Shown: positions 1 to 6,115 of the stretch, in pieces
How positions within the stretch are numbered: position 1 is the first letter of the stretch
How the letters are laid out: each line of letters opens with the position of its first letter
NCBI GenBank assembly: GCA_029548025.1
Contig: JAKPOE010000206.1
Location: 1 to 8,718, forward strand
Origin: Spirochaetota bacterium
GTDB lineage: Bacteria; Spirochaetota; UBA4802; UB4802
DNA length: 8,718 bases
Reading direction: 5' to 3'
Notes under the pieces: model-generated
Told to the model about the DNA's origin: nothing
The model's database searches: none
The model's input: only the letters and a program-made list of their open reading frames with translations
Made by a program: the position numbers and the translations under genes

Positions 1-389
1 AATTCTGCCTGAGATGCAATTCGATCAATTTCATCAACCAGAGCCGATACTTCAACCTGAATAAGCTGTCTGTCTTCAAGAGTATAGATACCATTAGATG
101 ACTGAACCGCAAGCACCCTGATTCTTTGCAATATGGTTGCAGTTTGATTTAAGTATCCTTCTGCTGTTTGAACAAATGACATACCATCTTCAGTATTTCG
201 CTCAGCCTGCCGCAAACCCTGAATCTGAGTACGCATTTTTTCAGATACAGCCAATCCCGAAGCATCATCGCCTGCTCGGTTGATACGCATACCGGATGAT
301 AACTGCTCCATTGAACGGTTAACATCCCAGTGTTTAAACTTTAGCACCTTATTTGAATTAATAGCGCTTAAGTTGTGGTTAATAATCAT
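1..389 (-). CDS. flaB: Flagellin (FlaB-type core filament protein), N-terminal 129 residues, partial
   Basis: This is the N-terminal part of a flagellin, the subunit of the flagellar filament, which in spirochaetes lies in the periplasm. The gene runs off the left edge after 129 codons, so the rest of the protein is not seen. The start [14 protein letters not shown] and the D0/D1 helix signatures are diagnostic: [22 protein letters not shown] at about residues 29-50, [16 protein letters not shown] at about 66-81, and [20 protein letters not shown] sequence at about 86-101 (here [10 protein letters not shown]). The segment ending [11 protein letters not shown] resembles Leptospira FlaB as I remember it. 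There is no signal peptide, as expected for a substrate of the flagellar type III export apparatus. The ATG is supported by an AAAGGAG ribosome site 7 nt upstream. The gene is transcribed away from the M23 gene. FlaB is the best guess for the paralogue type, because spirochaetes often have several FlaB copies. Confidence 0.96.
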   Translation of the reverse strand, partial: MIINHNLSAINSNKVLKFKHWDVNRSMEQLSSGMRINRAGDDASGLAVSEKMRTQIQGLRQAERNTEDGMSFVQTAEGYLNQTATILQRIRVLAVQSSNGIYTLEDRQLIQVEVSALVDEIDRIASQAE

Positions 390-396
390 ACACACA

Positions 397-403
397 CTCC
401 TTT
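397..403 (-). promoter_or_regulatory. Strong ribosome binding site of the flagellin gene
   Basis: On the minus strand this reads AAAGGAG, 7 nt before the flagellin ATG at 389. It is the strongest Shine-Dalgarno sequence in the window, as expected for a highly translated structural protein. Its GGA core could also be one half of a CsrA target (see the hairpin at 417-434). Confidence 0.85.
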
Positions 404-416
404 GTGTTAAAATTTT

Positions 417-434
417 CCTGATCTCCCTATCAGG
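417..434 (-). promoter_or_regulatory. Leader hairpin with GGA in the loop, candidate CsrA site of flagellin mRNA
   Basis: The minus strand reads CCTGAT-AGGGAG-ATCAGG, a perfect 6-bp stem with a 6-nt purine loop containing GGA. It lies 27 nt upstream of the flagellin ATG. A second GGA lies in the Shine-Dalgarno sequence, about 26 nt downstream of the loop GGA. CsrA is known to bind GGA motifs, preferably in hairpin loops, and to repress flagellin translation in Bacillus (hag) and Borrelia (flaB) through a site overlapping the Shine-Dalgarno plus a second upstream site. The sequence shows the hairpin and both GGA motifs. CsrA binding is inferred, and no csrA or fliW gene is in the window. Confidence 0.5.
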
Positions 435-454
435 ATAAAACCGGGTTGTTGATC

Positions 455-480
455 TAAAAAAAGAGAATACCCTTTTTTTA
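455..480. repeat. A/T-rich 9-bp inverted repeat in the flagellin upstream region
   Basis: TAAAAAAAG (455-463) and CTTTTTTTA (472-480) form a perfect 9-bp inverted repeat around an 8-nt spacer. It lies 66-91 nt upstream of the flagellin start. It could be a weak hairpin in the leader or simply A-tract and T-tract DNA at the promoter. I see no convincing sigma28 or sigma54 promoter around it, so the flagellin transcription start is not placed. Confidence 0.4.
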
Positions 481-919
481 CTTCACTACAACCCCTTATC
501 CCTCATTTAAGTTGCTACCTTTTTAAAATAAAAGAAAAAATGAAGAATATGGCGTTGCAGGGATTGCCTTATTAGTTTTCAAAGAACCTTACAGCTTATT
601 GTGATGTTCGGAAGCTCTGTTTAAAGAATTAAAGGCAATTATATTTGTTTATCTATGGTTTATGGCGTTTACGGTTATTTATACTATATTATGTATGCAT
701 TTCATCTATTTAATGAATTTTTCTATATATTTTCCCTTATTCAACATTTCGGAATGTGAACTATTTGCTTTAGCAAATTTTTTAATTTCTATTCATTTCA
801 TGTAATTTTTAAATCTATACGTCGTTGTCTACCATGAACTTTTTTGAACACATTGCAATACGCCCTTTCTGTCACTCACAATGAAGCTTTAACAATTTGA
901 CCATAAAAAAAGAATAAAC
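481..919. other. Non-coding AT-rich region between flagellin and M23 genes
   Basis: I find no credible reading frame here; the short frames start without ribosome sites and stop quickly. The only structure noted is two adjacent small hairpins: ACATT-TCGG-AATGT at 744-757, and ATTTGC-TTTA-GCAAAT at 763-778 running into a six-T tract (778-783). The second looks like a weak plus-strand intrinsic terminator, but no upstream gene on that strand needs one. The flagellin promoter must lie in or near the left part of this stretch but could not be recognised. Confidence 0.5.
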
Positions 920-947
920 TTGACAATAAATGGTCGATTATTAAAAT
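920..947 (+). promoter_or_regulatory. Sigma70-like promoter for the M23 peptidase gene
   Basis: A perfect -35 box TTGACA (920-925) is followed after 16 nt by TAAAAT (942-947), a 5/6 match to the -10 consensus. It faces the M23 gene and would start transcription near 953-956, giving a leader of about 115 nt to the ATG at 1071. The palindrome at 962-993 would then sit just downstream of the start site. This is the best housekeeping promoter match I found in the window. Confidence 0.55.
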
Positions 948-961
948 AGACAGGTTATTTT

Positions 962-1013
962 TATTCTATACATGCAAAGTCATGTATAGAATATCTGCTA
1001 CTTTTCTATACAT
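962..1013. promoter_or_regulatory. Palindromic operator-like cluster (TTCTATACAT sites) before the M23 gene
   Basis: ATTCTATACATG (963-974) and CATGTATAGAAT (981-992) are perfect inverted copies around CAAAGT. One more T-A pair makes a 13-bp stem (962-974 with 981-993). A third copy of the half-site, TTCTATACAT, follows at 1004-1013 in the first orientation. The cluster begins about 8 nt after the predicted transcription start, a typical position for a repressor operator. It could equally form an mRNA leader hairpin. No T tract follows on either strand, so it is not an intrinsic terminator. The binding protein is unknown. Confidence 0.5.
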
Positions 1014-1070
1014 TTTGTTTACTATTGTTTGATAATTACTATACTACTATGCAACAGGTTTAACAATACT

Positions 1071-2078
1071 ATGGGATTGAATCCGTTTAAAGAATCAAAT
1101 TTATATGATCTCCAGAAACAGATACAGGACATTGTCTTTGAAAAATGGGAACAGATCAGTTCTAAAATTAAAGCAAAATGGGAGCACATAAAGAAAAGAG
1201 GAAATGAGCGTTTAACCATTATGATCATCCCTCACTCTGAAAAAAAGATAGTAAATTTACACATTACTCTTTTTACACTTACCGGGATTATCACATCGAT
1301 CGTACTTATATTAGCGCTCACATCAGTATTTATTATAAACCATACATCAACAATAAAAGAAGTATCCCGTCTTAAGATGTATGGTTCAAATTCCAAAATA
1401 CAGATTGCAAAGTATAAAGAAGAAGTAAATAAATTATATGATATATTTCAGCATTTAAAACCGGAGCTATCATACCTCTATTCATTAACACCTGGCAACA
1501 GAGCCGATACTCTCTGGGCAAAAGGTGGCGTATCGGGAATCGTTGATACCGAAGAACCGGGTTCGCCTCCAATTGAAATTCTCAATATTGAAGAGATGGT
1601 ACAGGATCTGGAAACTACTAAAGATGTTCTCAAAGACATAAAAAAGTTCATGCGTGAAAGACGAAAAGTTATAGAAAATACACCATCAATGTGGCCTGTT
1701 GATGGATTCGTTATTACCCGCTATGGTATACGTACATCTCCATTTACATTTCAGAAAGAATTTCATGAAGGAGTTGATATCGCTGCATTTCCCGGAGCAC
1801 CTATTAAAGTTACCGCTCCTGGTATAGTGGAATCAATAGTATGGAACAATCAATTAGGATTAACTGTATCTATAAAACATAAATATGGATTTGTTACTGC
1901 CTATTCACATTGCCAGCGTGTGACGGTTGAGGAAGGACAAAAAGTTGCAAAAGGTGAAGTTATCGGGTATGTTGGTAAAACCGGAAATGCCACACGCCAT
2001 ATCTGCTTTTATCAAATTAAGATTGGTACAGAATTTGTTGATCCATTACCCTATTTAAACAAAGTAGTAAATCAATAA
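1071..2078 (+). CDS. Membrane-anchored M23 (LytM-like) peptidase with altered HxH motif
   Basis: Predicted peptidoglycan endopeptidase of family M23, or a degenerate relative, anchored in the inner membrane with its catalytic domain in the periplasm. From the ATG at 1071 it has 335 residues. A basic cytoplasmic segment (about 1-60, ending RLTIMIIPHSEKK) is followed by one membrane helix (about 63-91), a helical, probably coiled-coil stretch (about 94-205), and the M23 domain (about 210-328). HEGVD supplies the first zinc ligands (H232, D236), and YSHC carries the usual catalytic histidine (H280). The final HxH motif reads H310-I-C312, so the third zinc ligand is cysteine (codon TGC at 2004-2006). 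An in-frame TTG at 1029 would add 14 residues but has no ribosome site; the ATG has only a weak AGG about 13 nt upstream, so the start is uncertain. The gene stands alone and converges on fliM. Such proteins often serve in cell shape or daughter-cell separation. Family assignment is firm; activity is not. Confidence 0.88.
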   Translation: MGLNPFKESNLYDLQKQIQDIVFEKWEQISSKIKAKWEHIKKRGNERLTIMIIPHSEKKIVNLHITLFTLTGIITSIVLILALTSVFIINHTSTIKEVSRLKMYGSNSKIQIAKYKEEVNKLYDIFQHLKPELSYLYSLTPGNRADTLWAKGGVSGIVDTEEPGSPPIEILNIEEMVQDLETTKDVLKDIKKFMRERRKVIENTPSMWPVDGFVITRYGIRTSPFTFQKEFHEGVDIAAFPGAPIKVTAPGIVESIVWNNQLGLTVSIKHKYGFVTAYSHCQRVTVEEGQKVAKGEVIGYVGKTGNATRHICFYQIKIGTEFVDPLPYLNKVVNQ

Positions 2079-2101
2079 GATATTTGTAAGTAATAAGTAA
2101 G

Positions 2102-3124
2102 CTATTCCTCTTCACTTCTTTTGCTGACAAGCAGTTCATCAGGTATGTCTTCAATCTTTTCTCCTATTTGCACTGCTACTCTATTTCCTATGACACCCGG
2201 GCGACACTTATATTTTTTCCTTCCACCAATTTTTGCTGTCATATCTGAATTAACTTTAGTGTTGGGGAGTTTAATAACATCACCAAGTTGAATAGCCAAC
2301 AATTCTTCCATGGTTATTTCTACCTCACCAACTTCTACTATTATGGGTAACTCAACCGATTCTAACCTGCTTTGTATTATTGCAGCATTTTCATCGGTAG
2401 CACCCTTTCTGATACTTGAATACCAGTACTGAGCTGATAGCTTTGAAATAACAGGTTCTATAGTGATATAGGGAATACATAGGTTCATCATCCCCTCCAC
2501 TTCCCCTACCTTTGTTTCCAGCGTTACAAGAACAACCATGTCGTTAGGAGGAACAATCTGTGCAAACTGCGGATTTGTTTCAATATTACCCAATCGTGGA
2601 CGAAGATCAATGACATTTGACCATGCTTCACGAAGATTCCCTAAAATTCTGACAATAATGCCTTCCATAACCGATAGCTCAATATCGGTTAACTCACGGC
2701 TGATCTTTGTTGATTCACCAGTACCGCCAAAAAGCTTATCGATGATAGTAAAGGTTATTGAAGGATCTATCTCCAGTACCGCTGAACCTTTAAGAGGATC
2801 CATATTGATAACTGCAAGTGTAGTGGGATTGGGAATAGAACGTATGAACTCCTCATAGGTAAGCTGATCAACAGAAGCCACATGCACACTTACCAAAGCA
2901 CGCAATTGCGCTGACAGAGCAGTTGTTGTTAAACGTGCAAACGTTTCATGCATCATCTGCAGGGTACGTATCTGGTCTTTGGAAAATTTATCAGGGCGCC
3001 GGAAATCATATATCTTTACCTTGCGCTGTTCTTTAACCGCGGTATAATCGGTTGTATCCGCTTCACCTGTTGAGATGGCGGTCAACAGGGCATCAATTTC
3101 ATCCTGTGAAAGTATCTCTGTCAT
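2102..3124 (-). CDS. fliM: Flagellar motor switch protein FliM
   Basis: FliM forms the middle of the cytoplasmic C-ring, binds phosphorylated CheY and sets the direction of rotation together with FliG and FliN. At 340 residues it has the usual family length. The N-terminal LSQDEIDALL (5-14) is the conserved CheY-binding peptide. The middle domain holds the LFGGTGE signature (131-137) that contacts FliG. The C-terminal SpoA (FliN-like) domain covers about residues 250-325. The ATG at 3124 is preceded by AAGGA with 7-nt spacing, and this ribosome site lies inside the last codons of the upstream secreted-protein gene. The stop codon of that gene is 3 nt from the fliM start, so the two are co-transcribed and probably translationally coupled. 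fliM is the last gene of this minus-strand group; only 23 nt separate its stop from the convergent M23 gene. No fliL, fliN or fliG is adjacent. Confidence 0.97.
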   Translation of the reverse strand: MTEILSQDEIDALLTAISTGEADTTDYTAVKEQRKVKIYDFRRPDKFSKDQIRTLQMMHETFARLTTTALSAQLRALVSVHVASVDQLTYEEFIRSIPNPTTLAVINMDPLKGSAVLEIDPSITFTIIDKLFGGTGESTKISRELTDIELSVMEGIIVRILGNLREAWSNVIDLRPRLGNIETNPQFAQIVPPNDMVVLVTLETKVGEVEGMMNLCIPYITIEPVISKLSAQYWYSSIRKGATDENAAIIQSRLESVELPIIVEVGEVEITMEELLAIQLGDVIKLPNTKVNSDMTAKIGGRKKYKCRPGVIGNRVAVQIGEKIEDIPDELLVSKRSEEE

Positions 3125-3127
3125 AGA

Positions 3128-4039
3128 TTATTCCTTAAGTATTGATACATCTACATTAACTATCACCCATAAATTGTTATATGGCTCCAGCGTGTACCGG
3201 TACTTCATCGTTGCAGGAAAGCGCGGACCCCATCGCTTTACCTTAACATCAACATAGGCAACATTCGTCTGCGCTATTATCTGTTCATGAAGCACTGAAA
3301 AGTCAATCAAATAATCAGGGCGATCCTTTGTTATAAAATTAATAAATTCCTGCTCAACAATCAAGCGTTCATAATCGTTTGTAGTAGAATAGCGTTTTGC
3401 AAATTCTGAATAGGCATAAATATATTTTTCAATATTTATATACTTAATAACATTATCCCACTTTTTGTTCATTTCTGCATTGAGGGTTAACAGTACCACC
3501 TCTGAAGGGGTAATGTTACGCTCCTTTTTAACAATACCGGTACGCATGGCAAATTCCGGAACCGGAACAACAGCTATAGTAAGTTCATTATCTGATTTAA
3601 TGGTATACTCATCTTTAGCATCCGGATAAAAGTATACCTTAATACGGTATTTGTTATCCTTTGCCAATGTATAAAAATTATTGCACACTGCCCTGTACAC
3701 AAATTTTTCATCAGGTTGCAAAATAATTTTTCTTCCCTCTTCTTCTGCTACTAACCTGTAAGCAGGAATATTCTTTAACCGGTAATCAACCGTAATTGGT
3801 GCCTCTTTTCCATTCTGCAAGTACACAACTGGCTGAAACGTTGTATAGGGAATATCATAGATGGTAAATTCGACCGGTACCTGTGCAGTATTATGAACAA
3901 CGCAATACACAATGATGTCATCATTTTCATCGTATGATATCTTTGGACTTACCAGCGTTACATTCAGATAATCAGCACTTTCTGAATAAATGCTCACTGC
4001 AAACAGCAATGTGGCGATAGTTATTGTCAATTTTTTCAT
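3128..4039 (-). CDS. Secreted protein of unknown function co-transcribed with fliM
   Basis: I do not recognise this family. From the ATG at 4039 it has 303 residues and opens with a signal peptide (MKKLTITIATLLFAVSIYS, likely cut near residue 19-20), so the mature protein should be periplasmic or exported; no lipobox cysteine is seen. An alternative ATG at 4069 adds ten residues (MRAYFYYAIT) before the signal peptide. Neither start has a clear ribosome site, and the inner one gives the better signal peptide. Residues about 23-165 look beta-rich and may form an Ig-like domain. Residues about 185-303 alternate helices and strands and end in a WVIVNVDV-like strand, which could be an NTF2-like fold; both fold ideas are inference from pattern. 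The gene ends 3 nt before fliM, so it shares its transcript and may have an envelope role linked to motility. The GH2 stop is 78 nt upstream. Confidence 0.85.
   Translation of the reverse strand: MKKLTITIATLLFAVSIYSESADYLNVTLVSPKISYDENDDIIVYCVVHNTAQVPVEFTIYDIPYTTFQPVVYLQNGKEAPITVDYRLKNIPAYRLVAEEEGRKIILQPDEKFVYRAVCNNFYTLAKDNKYRIKVYFYPDAKDEYTIKSDNELTIAVVPVPEFAMRTGIVKKERNITPSEVVLLTLNAEMNKKWDNVIKYINIEKYIYAYSEFAKRYSTTNDYERLIVEQEFINFITKDRPDYLIDFSVLHEQIIAQTNVAYVDVKVKRWGPRFPATMKYRYTLEPYNNLWVIVNVDVSILKE
3132..3136 (-). promoter_or_regulatory. fliM ribosome binding site inside the upstream gene
   Basis: AAGGA on the minus strand lies 7 nt before the fliM ATG. It is formed by the final Lys-Glu codons (AAG GAA) of the upstream gene. 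This arrangement favours coupled translation of the two proteins. Confidence 0.75.
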
Positions 4040-4117
4040 AGTAATAGCATAATAAAAGTAAGCTCTCATGAAAAGGTAGTACCTTACCGTTTTTATCGAC
4101 TACTATACCGATATTTG

Positions 4118-5995
4118 TTACCAAAATATATGTTTTGCCAGCGCTTTTTGCATTATTGGAAGCAACTTAGCTTTTGGTCTGCGATCAAAGGTAACAACCC
4201 CGTTTGTTTCCTGAAATGTATCGGTAAATTGTGTATAGCAAAAACCCTGTATTTGTGGAAATTTTGATAAGATACTGCAATGCTTCTGAAAGCTTTCTTC
4301 AAGGGTTTTTGCCTCCGAGGGGTATATACCAAAACCAAACCCACCCATCTCGCTTATGATAATCGGGCTTGTTGTGTCGCCATATCCCTTGAGATAAGGA
4401 GTTTGTATATTCTCCTTACCCAGAATCATCATAAAAAAATGCGTCCATAGCGGCGCCTCTCTGACGCCATCAACCAGCCGTTTATAAAGCTCTTCAATAT
4501 CTTCAAATCGCTGCAAATAGTGGTGTATGTCGGTAATATCGCTCTTAAGATGATGAAATCCACTATTGTCAATAATAAGGTACCCATGGTATTGGCTCTT
4601 TACGGTATCGAAAAGCTCTACTACACTGTTGCGCACCTTCCGTGAAAAAAACATTGAATAGAGTCCCCAGCTTTCATTATACAGTACAAGCGTAATGATG
4701 GAGGGGTGCATACAGTCGCGCGCCATAACCTCCTGCAGTTGCGCATATAATCGTTGCATATTCTTTTGTAATGGGAGATAGTAACTGGGCATCTCTTCCC
4801 ATATTAAAAATCCTACCATATCCGCCCAATATAAAAACCGCGGATCCTCTATCTTTTGATGTATGCGGCAGCCATTGAATCCAAGCGATTTCATAATTTC
4901 AATATCAGATTTATACTGCATGGTATCCACAGGACGATATAATCCTTCCGGATAGTATCCCTGATTGAGCAATAACCGCTGATAGATATTTTTTTTATTG
5001 AGCAGTATCCTGCCATTCTGTATGGTAACATCCCTCCTGCCAAAATAGCTATGGATACAGTCTATTTCTTTCCCGGCTTTTTTTAGTACTACCTGAATGG
5101 GATGTACGGCAGGATGTGAAGGGCTCCATACATCAAAAAGCGACAGCGGCACTTCAATAACAACCTGTCCTTTTTTAAATACATCAAAAACAACTATATC
5201 ACGATACACTTTGACAGGGGTTTTTAACACACTCCGTTTTCCAAACACCTGTGATGCAAAGATTTTAAGCTCAACGGTAATATCGTTACGGACATTCTCC
5301 TGGCTTTCAACGCTCATAGCAAAGCAAACAGCAGCATCTCTGGTACATGTCAGTGATGTTATATGTGTGCTGGCAACCTGTTCAATCCACACATCCTGCC
5401 ATATTCCGCTACTATTTGTATACCACACCAGAAATGGCTTGTGAAGAAAAGTCTGTTTGCCTCGTATCTGTGATGGCGATATGCTATCCTCAACAAGCAC
5501 AACCAGATAGTTGATATCCTCAAATTCTGGCACAAAAAACGAAAAAGGGGTGTATCCTCCTTCATGAAAACCCAGACATCTGCCATTAAGCCATACCGTT
5601 GCTTTATAATCGCATGCTCCAAAATGCAATCGTCCACTTTTTATAGCATCAACACCAAAGGAACAAAAATACCAGAAACGCTTTTGTTTAATTATTTCAT
5701 CAGGTGCCATGTGACTTTTTACATGAATTGCGCTGTTCACATCTGCTTCAAGAGGAAATGGTACCTCCACAGGGTATGACTCAAATCCCTTAAGTATATA
5801 GTGCCCGCTTATAATCTTTCCTGCATTTTCCTTGTTATACCATTGTAAACGTATACCACGATTCTGTTTATCAAATGCCATAATCCATTGCCCATGTAAA
5901 TTGAATGAAGGGAGCCGTATGCAATCAGGTCGTGGAAAATGGCCTCGTCCTTCAATGCTGTATATGTTTTTTAATGTCAACTCTGTCGGATCCAT
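4118..5995 (-). CDS. Glycoside hydrolase family 2 protein (beta-glycosidase)
   Basis: A retaining exo-beta-glycosidase of the beta-galactosidase/beta-glucuronidase/beta-mannosidase superfamily; the actual sugar cannot be read from the sequence. It has 625 residues and no signal peptide, so it is probably cytoplasmic and acts on imported oligosaccharides. The N-terminal sugar-binding domain carries VWLNGRCLGFHEGGYTPF (134-151). An Ig-like domain follows (about 205-320), then the TIM barrel (about 325-625), with QGYYPEGLYRP (345-355) and CRIHQKIEDP (376-385). The acid/base is E441 in LYNESWG, and the nucleophile is E549 in IISEMGGFGF. Both catalytic glutamates and the barrel signatures are present, so it should be active. 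The ATG at 5995 follows AGGAG with 6-nt spacing. It is the first of three minus-strand genes, but a 78-nt gap separates it from the next, so operon membership is uncertain. No sugar transporter or regulator is nearby. Its leader contains two dispersed-repeat units. Confidence 0.93.
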   Translation of the reverse strand: MDPTELTLKNIYSIEGRGHFPRPDCIRLPSFNLHGQWIMAFDKQNRGIRLQWYNKENAGKIISGHYILKGFESYPVEVPFPLEADVNSAIHVKSHMAPDEIIKQKRFWYFCSFGVDAIKSGRLHFGACDYKATVWLNGRCLGFHEGGYTPFSFFVPEFEDINYLVVLVEDSISPSQIRGKQTFLHKPFLVWYTNSSGIWQDVWIEQVASTHITSLTCTRDAAVCFAMSVESQENVRNDITVELKIFASQVFGKRSVLKTPVKVYRDIVVFDVFKKGQVVIEVPLSLFDVWSPSHPAVHPIQVVLKKAGKEIDCIHSYFGRRDVTIQNGRILLNKKNIYQRLLLNQGYYPEGLYRPVDTMQYKSDIEIMKSLGFNGCRIHQKIEDPRFLYWADMVGFLIWEEMPSYYLPLQKNMQRLYAQLQEVMARDCMHPSIITLVLYNESWGLYSMFFSRKVRNSVVELFDTVKSQYHGYLIIDNSGFHHLKSDITDIHHYLQRFEDIEELYKRLVDGVREAPLWTHFFMMILGKENIQTPYLKGYGDTTSPIIISEMGGFGFGIYPSEAKTLEESFQKHCSILSKFPQIQGFCYTQFTDTFQETNGVVTFDRRPKAKLLPIMQKALAKHIFW

Positions 5996-6001
5996 CTTGT
6001 T

Positions 6002-6006
6002 CTCCT
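6002..6006 (-). promoter_or_regulatory. Ribosome binding site of the GH2 gene
   Basis: AGGAG on the minus strand sits 6 nt before the ATG at 5995 and supports that start. It lies 20 nt from the edge of the first dispersed-repeat unit. Confidence 0.75.
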
Positions 6007-6026
6007 GAAACAGTATTGTTTCTCAA

Positions 6027-6104
6027 TGTCATTCCGTGCCTGTCACGGAATCCAGATGTGTAACAGTATGTCCTGAAATGATCCTGAAACCAGTTCAGGA
6101 TGAC
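6027..6104. repeat. Dispersed palindromic repeat unit 1 (GTCATTCC...GGATGAC type)
   Basis: A unit of about 78 bp running from TGTCATTCC to GGATGAC, so its ends are inverted copies of each other (GTCAT/ATGAC). It contains two perfect 8-bp hairpins: ATTCCGTG-CCTGT-CACGGAAT (6031-6051) and ATCCTGAA-ACCAG-TTCAGGAT (6081-6101). Intergenic repeats with this look (CATTCCGTG...CACGGAATCC and CCTGAA...TTCAGGATGAC) occur in many bacterial genomes and are often mistranslated as short proteins. It is non-coding, with no transposase. It may be a MITE-like or REP-like non-autonomous element. Copy number elsewhere in the genome is unknown. Confidence 0.7.
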
Positions 6105-6115
6105 GCTCCTCACAT

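Noticed and set aside
440..640. Sigma28 (TAAA-N15-GCCGATAA) or sigma54 promoter for flagellin
   Set aside because: GGGATAAG-like and GGCA...TGCA-like words exist on the minus strand, but spacings are wrong (19 instead of 15 for sigma28; 2-3 nt off for sigma54). No promoter call is justified.
1029..1070. Upstream TTG start of the M23 gene, adding 14 residues
   Set aside because: There is no ribosome site before the TTG and the added residues (IITILLCNRF) do not fit the basic cytoplasmic head. The ATG at 1071 is preferred, though its own ribosome site is weak.
2079..2101. Bidirectional terminator between the convergent M23 and fliM genes
   Set aside because: The 23-nt gap contains no inverted repeat or T tract. 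Termination must use another mechanism or occur inside the opposing gene.
2538..2858. 106-residue plus-strand frame within fliM
   Set aside because: It is antisense to a well-supported fliM with full-length homology and has no domain features of its own.
4040..4069. Upstream ATG of the secreted-protein gene, adding ten residues
   Set aside because: It places MRAYFYYAIT ahead of a typical MKK signal peptide and has no ribosome site. The start at 4039 gives a normal signal peptide. It cannot be excluded completely.
4073..4085. AAGGTA-G-TACCTT palindrome between GH2 and the secreted-protein gene
   Set aside because: It is only 6 bp per arm with no promoter boxes or repeats around it and no T tract. 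Chance occurrence is likely, so it is not called as operator or terminator.
5097..5444. 115-residue plus-strand frame within the GH2 gene
   Set aside because: It is the reverse-strand shadow of the GH2 sugar-binding and Ig-like domains, with no ribosome site.
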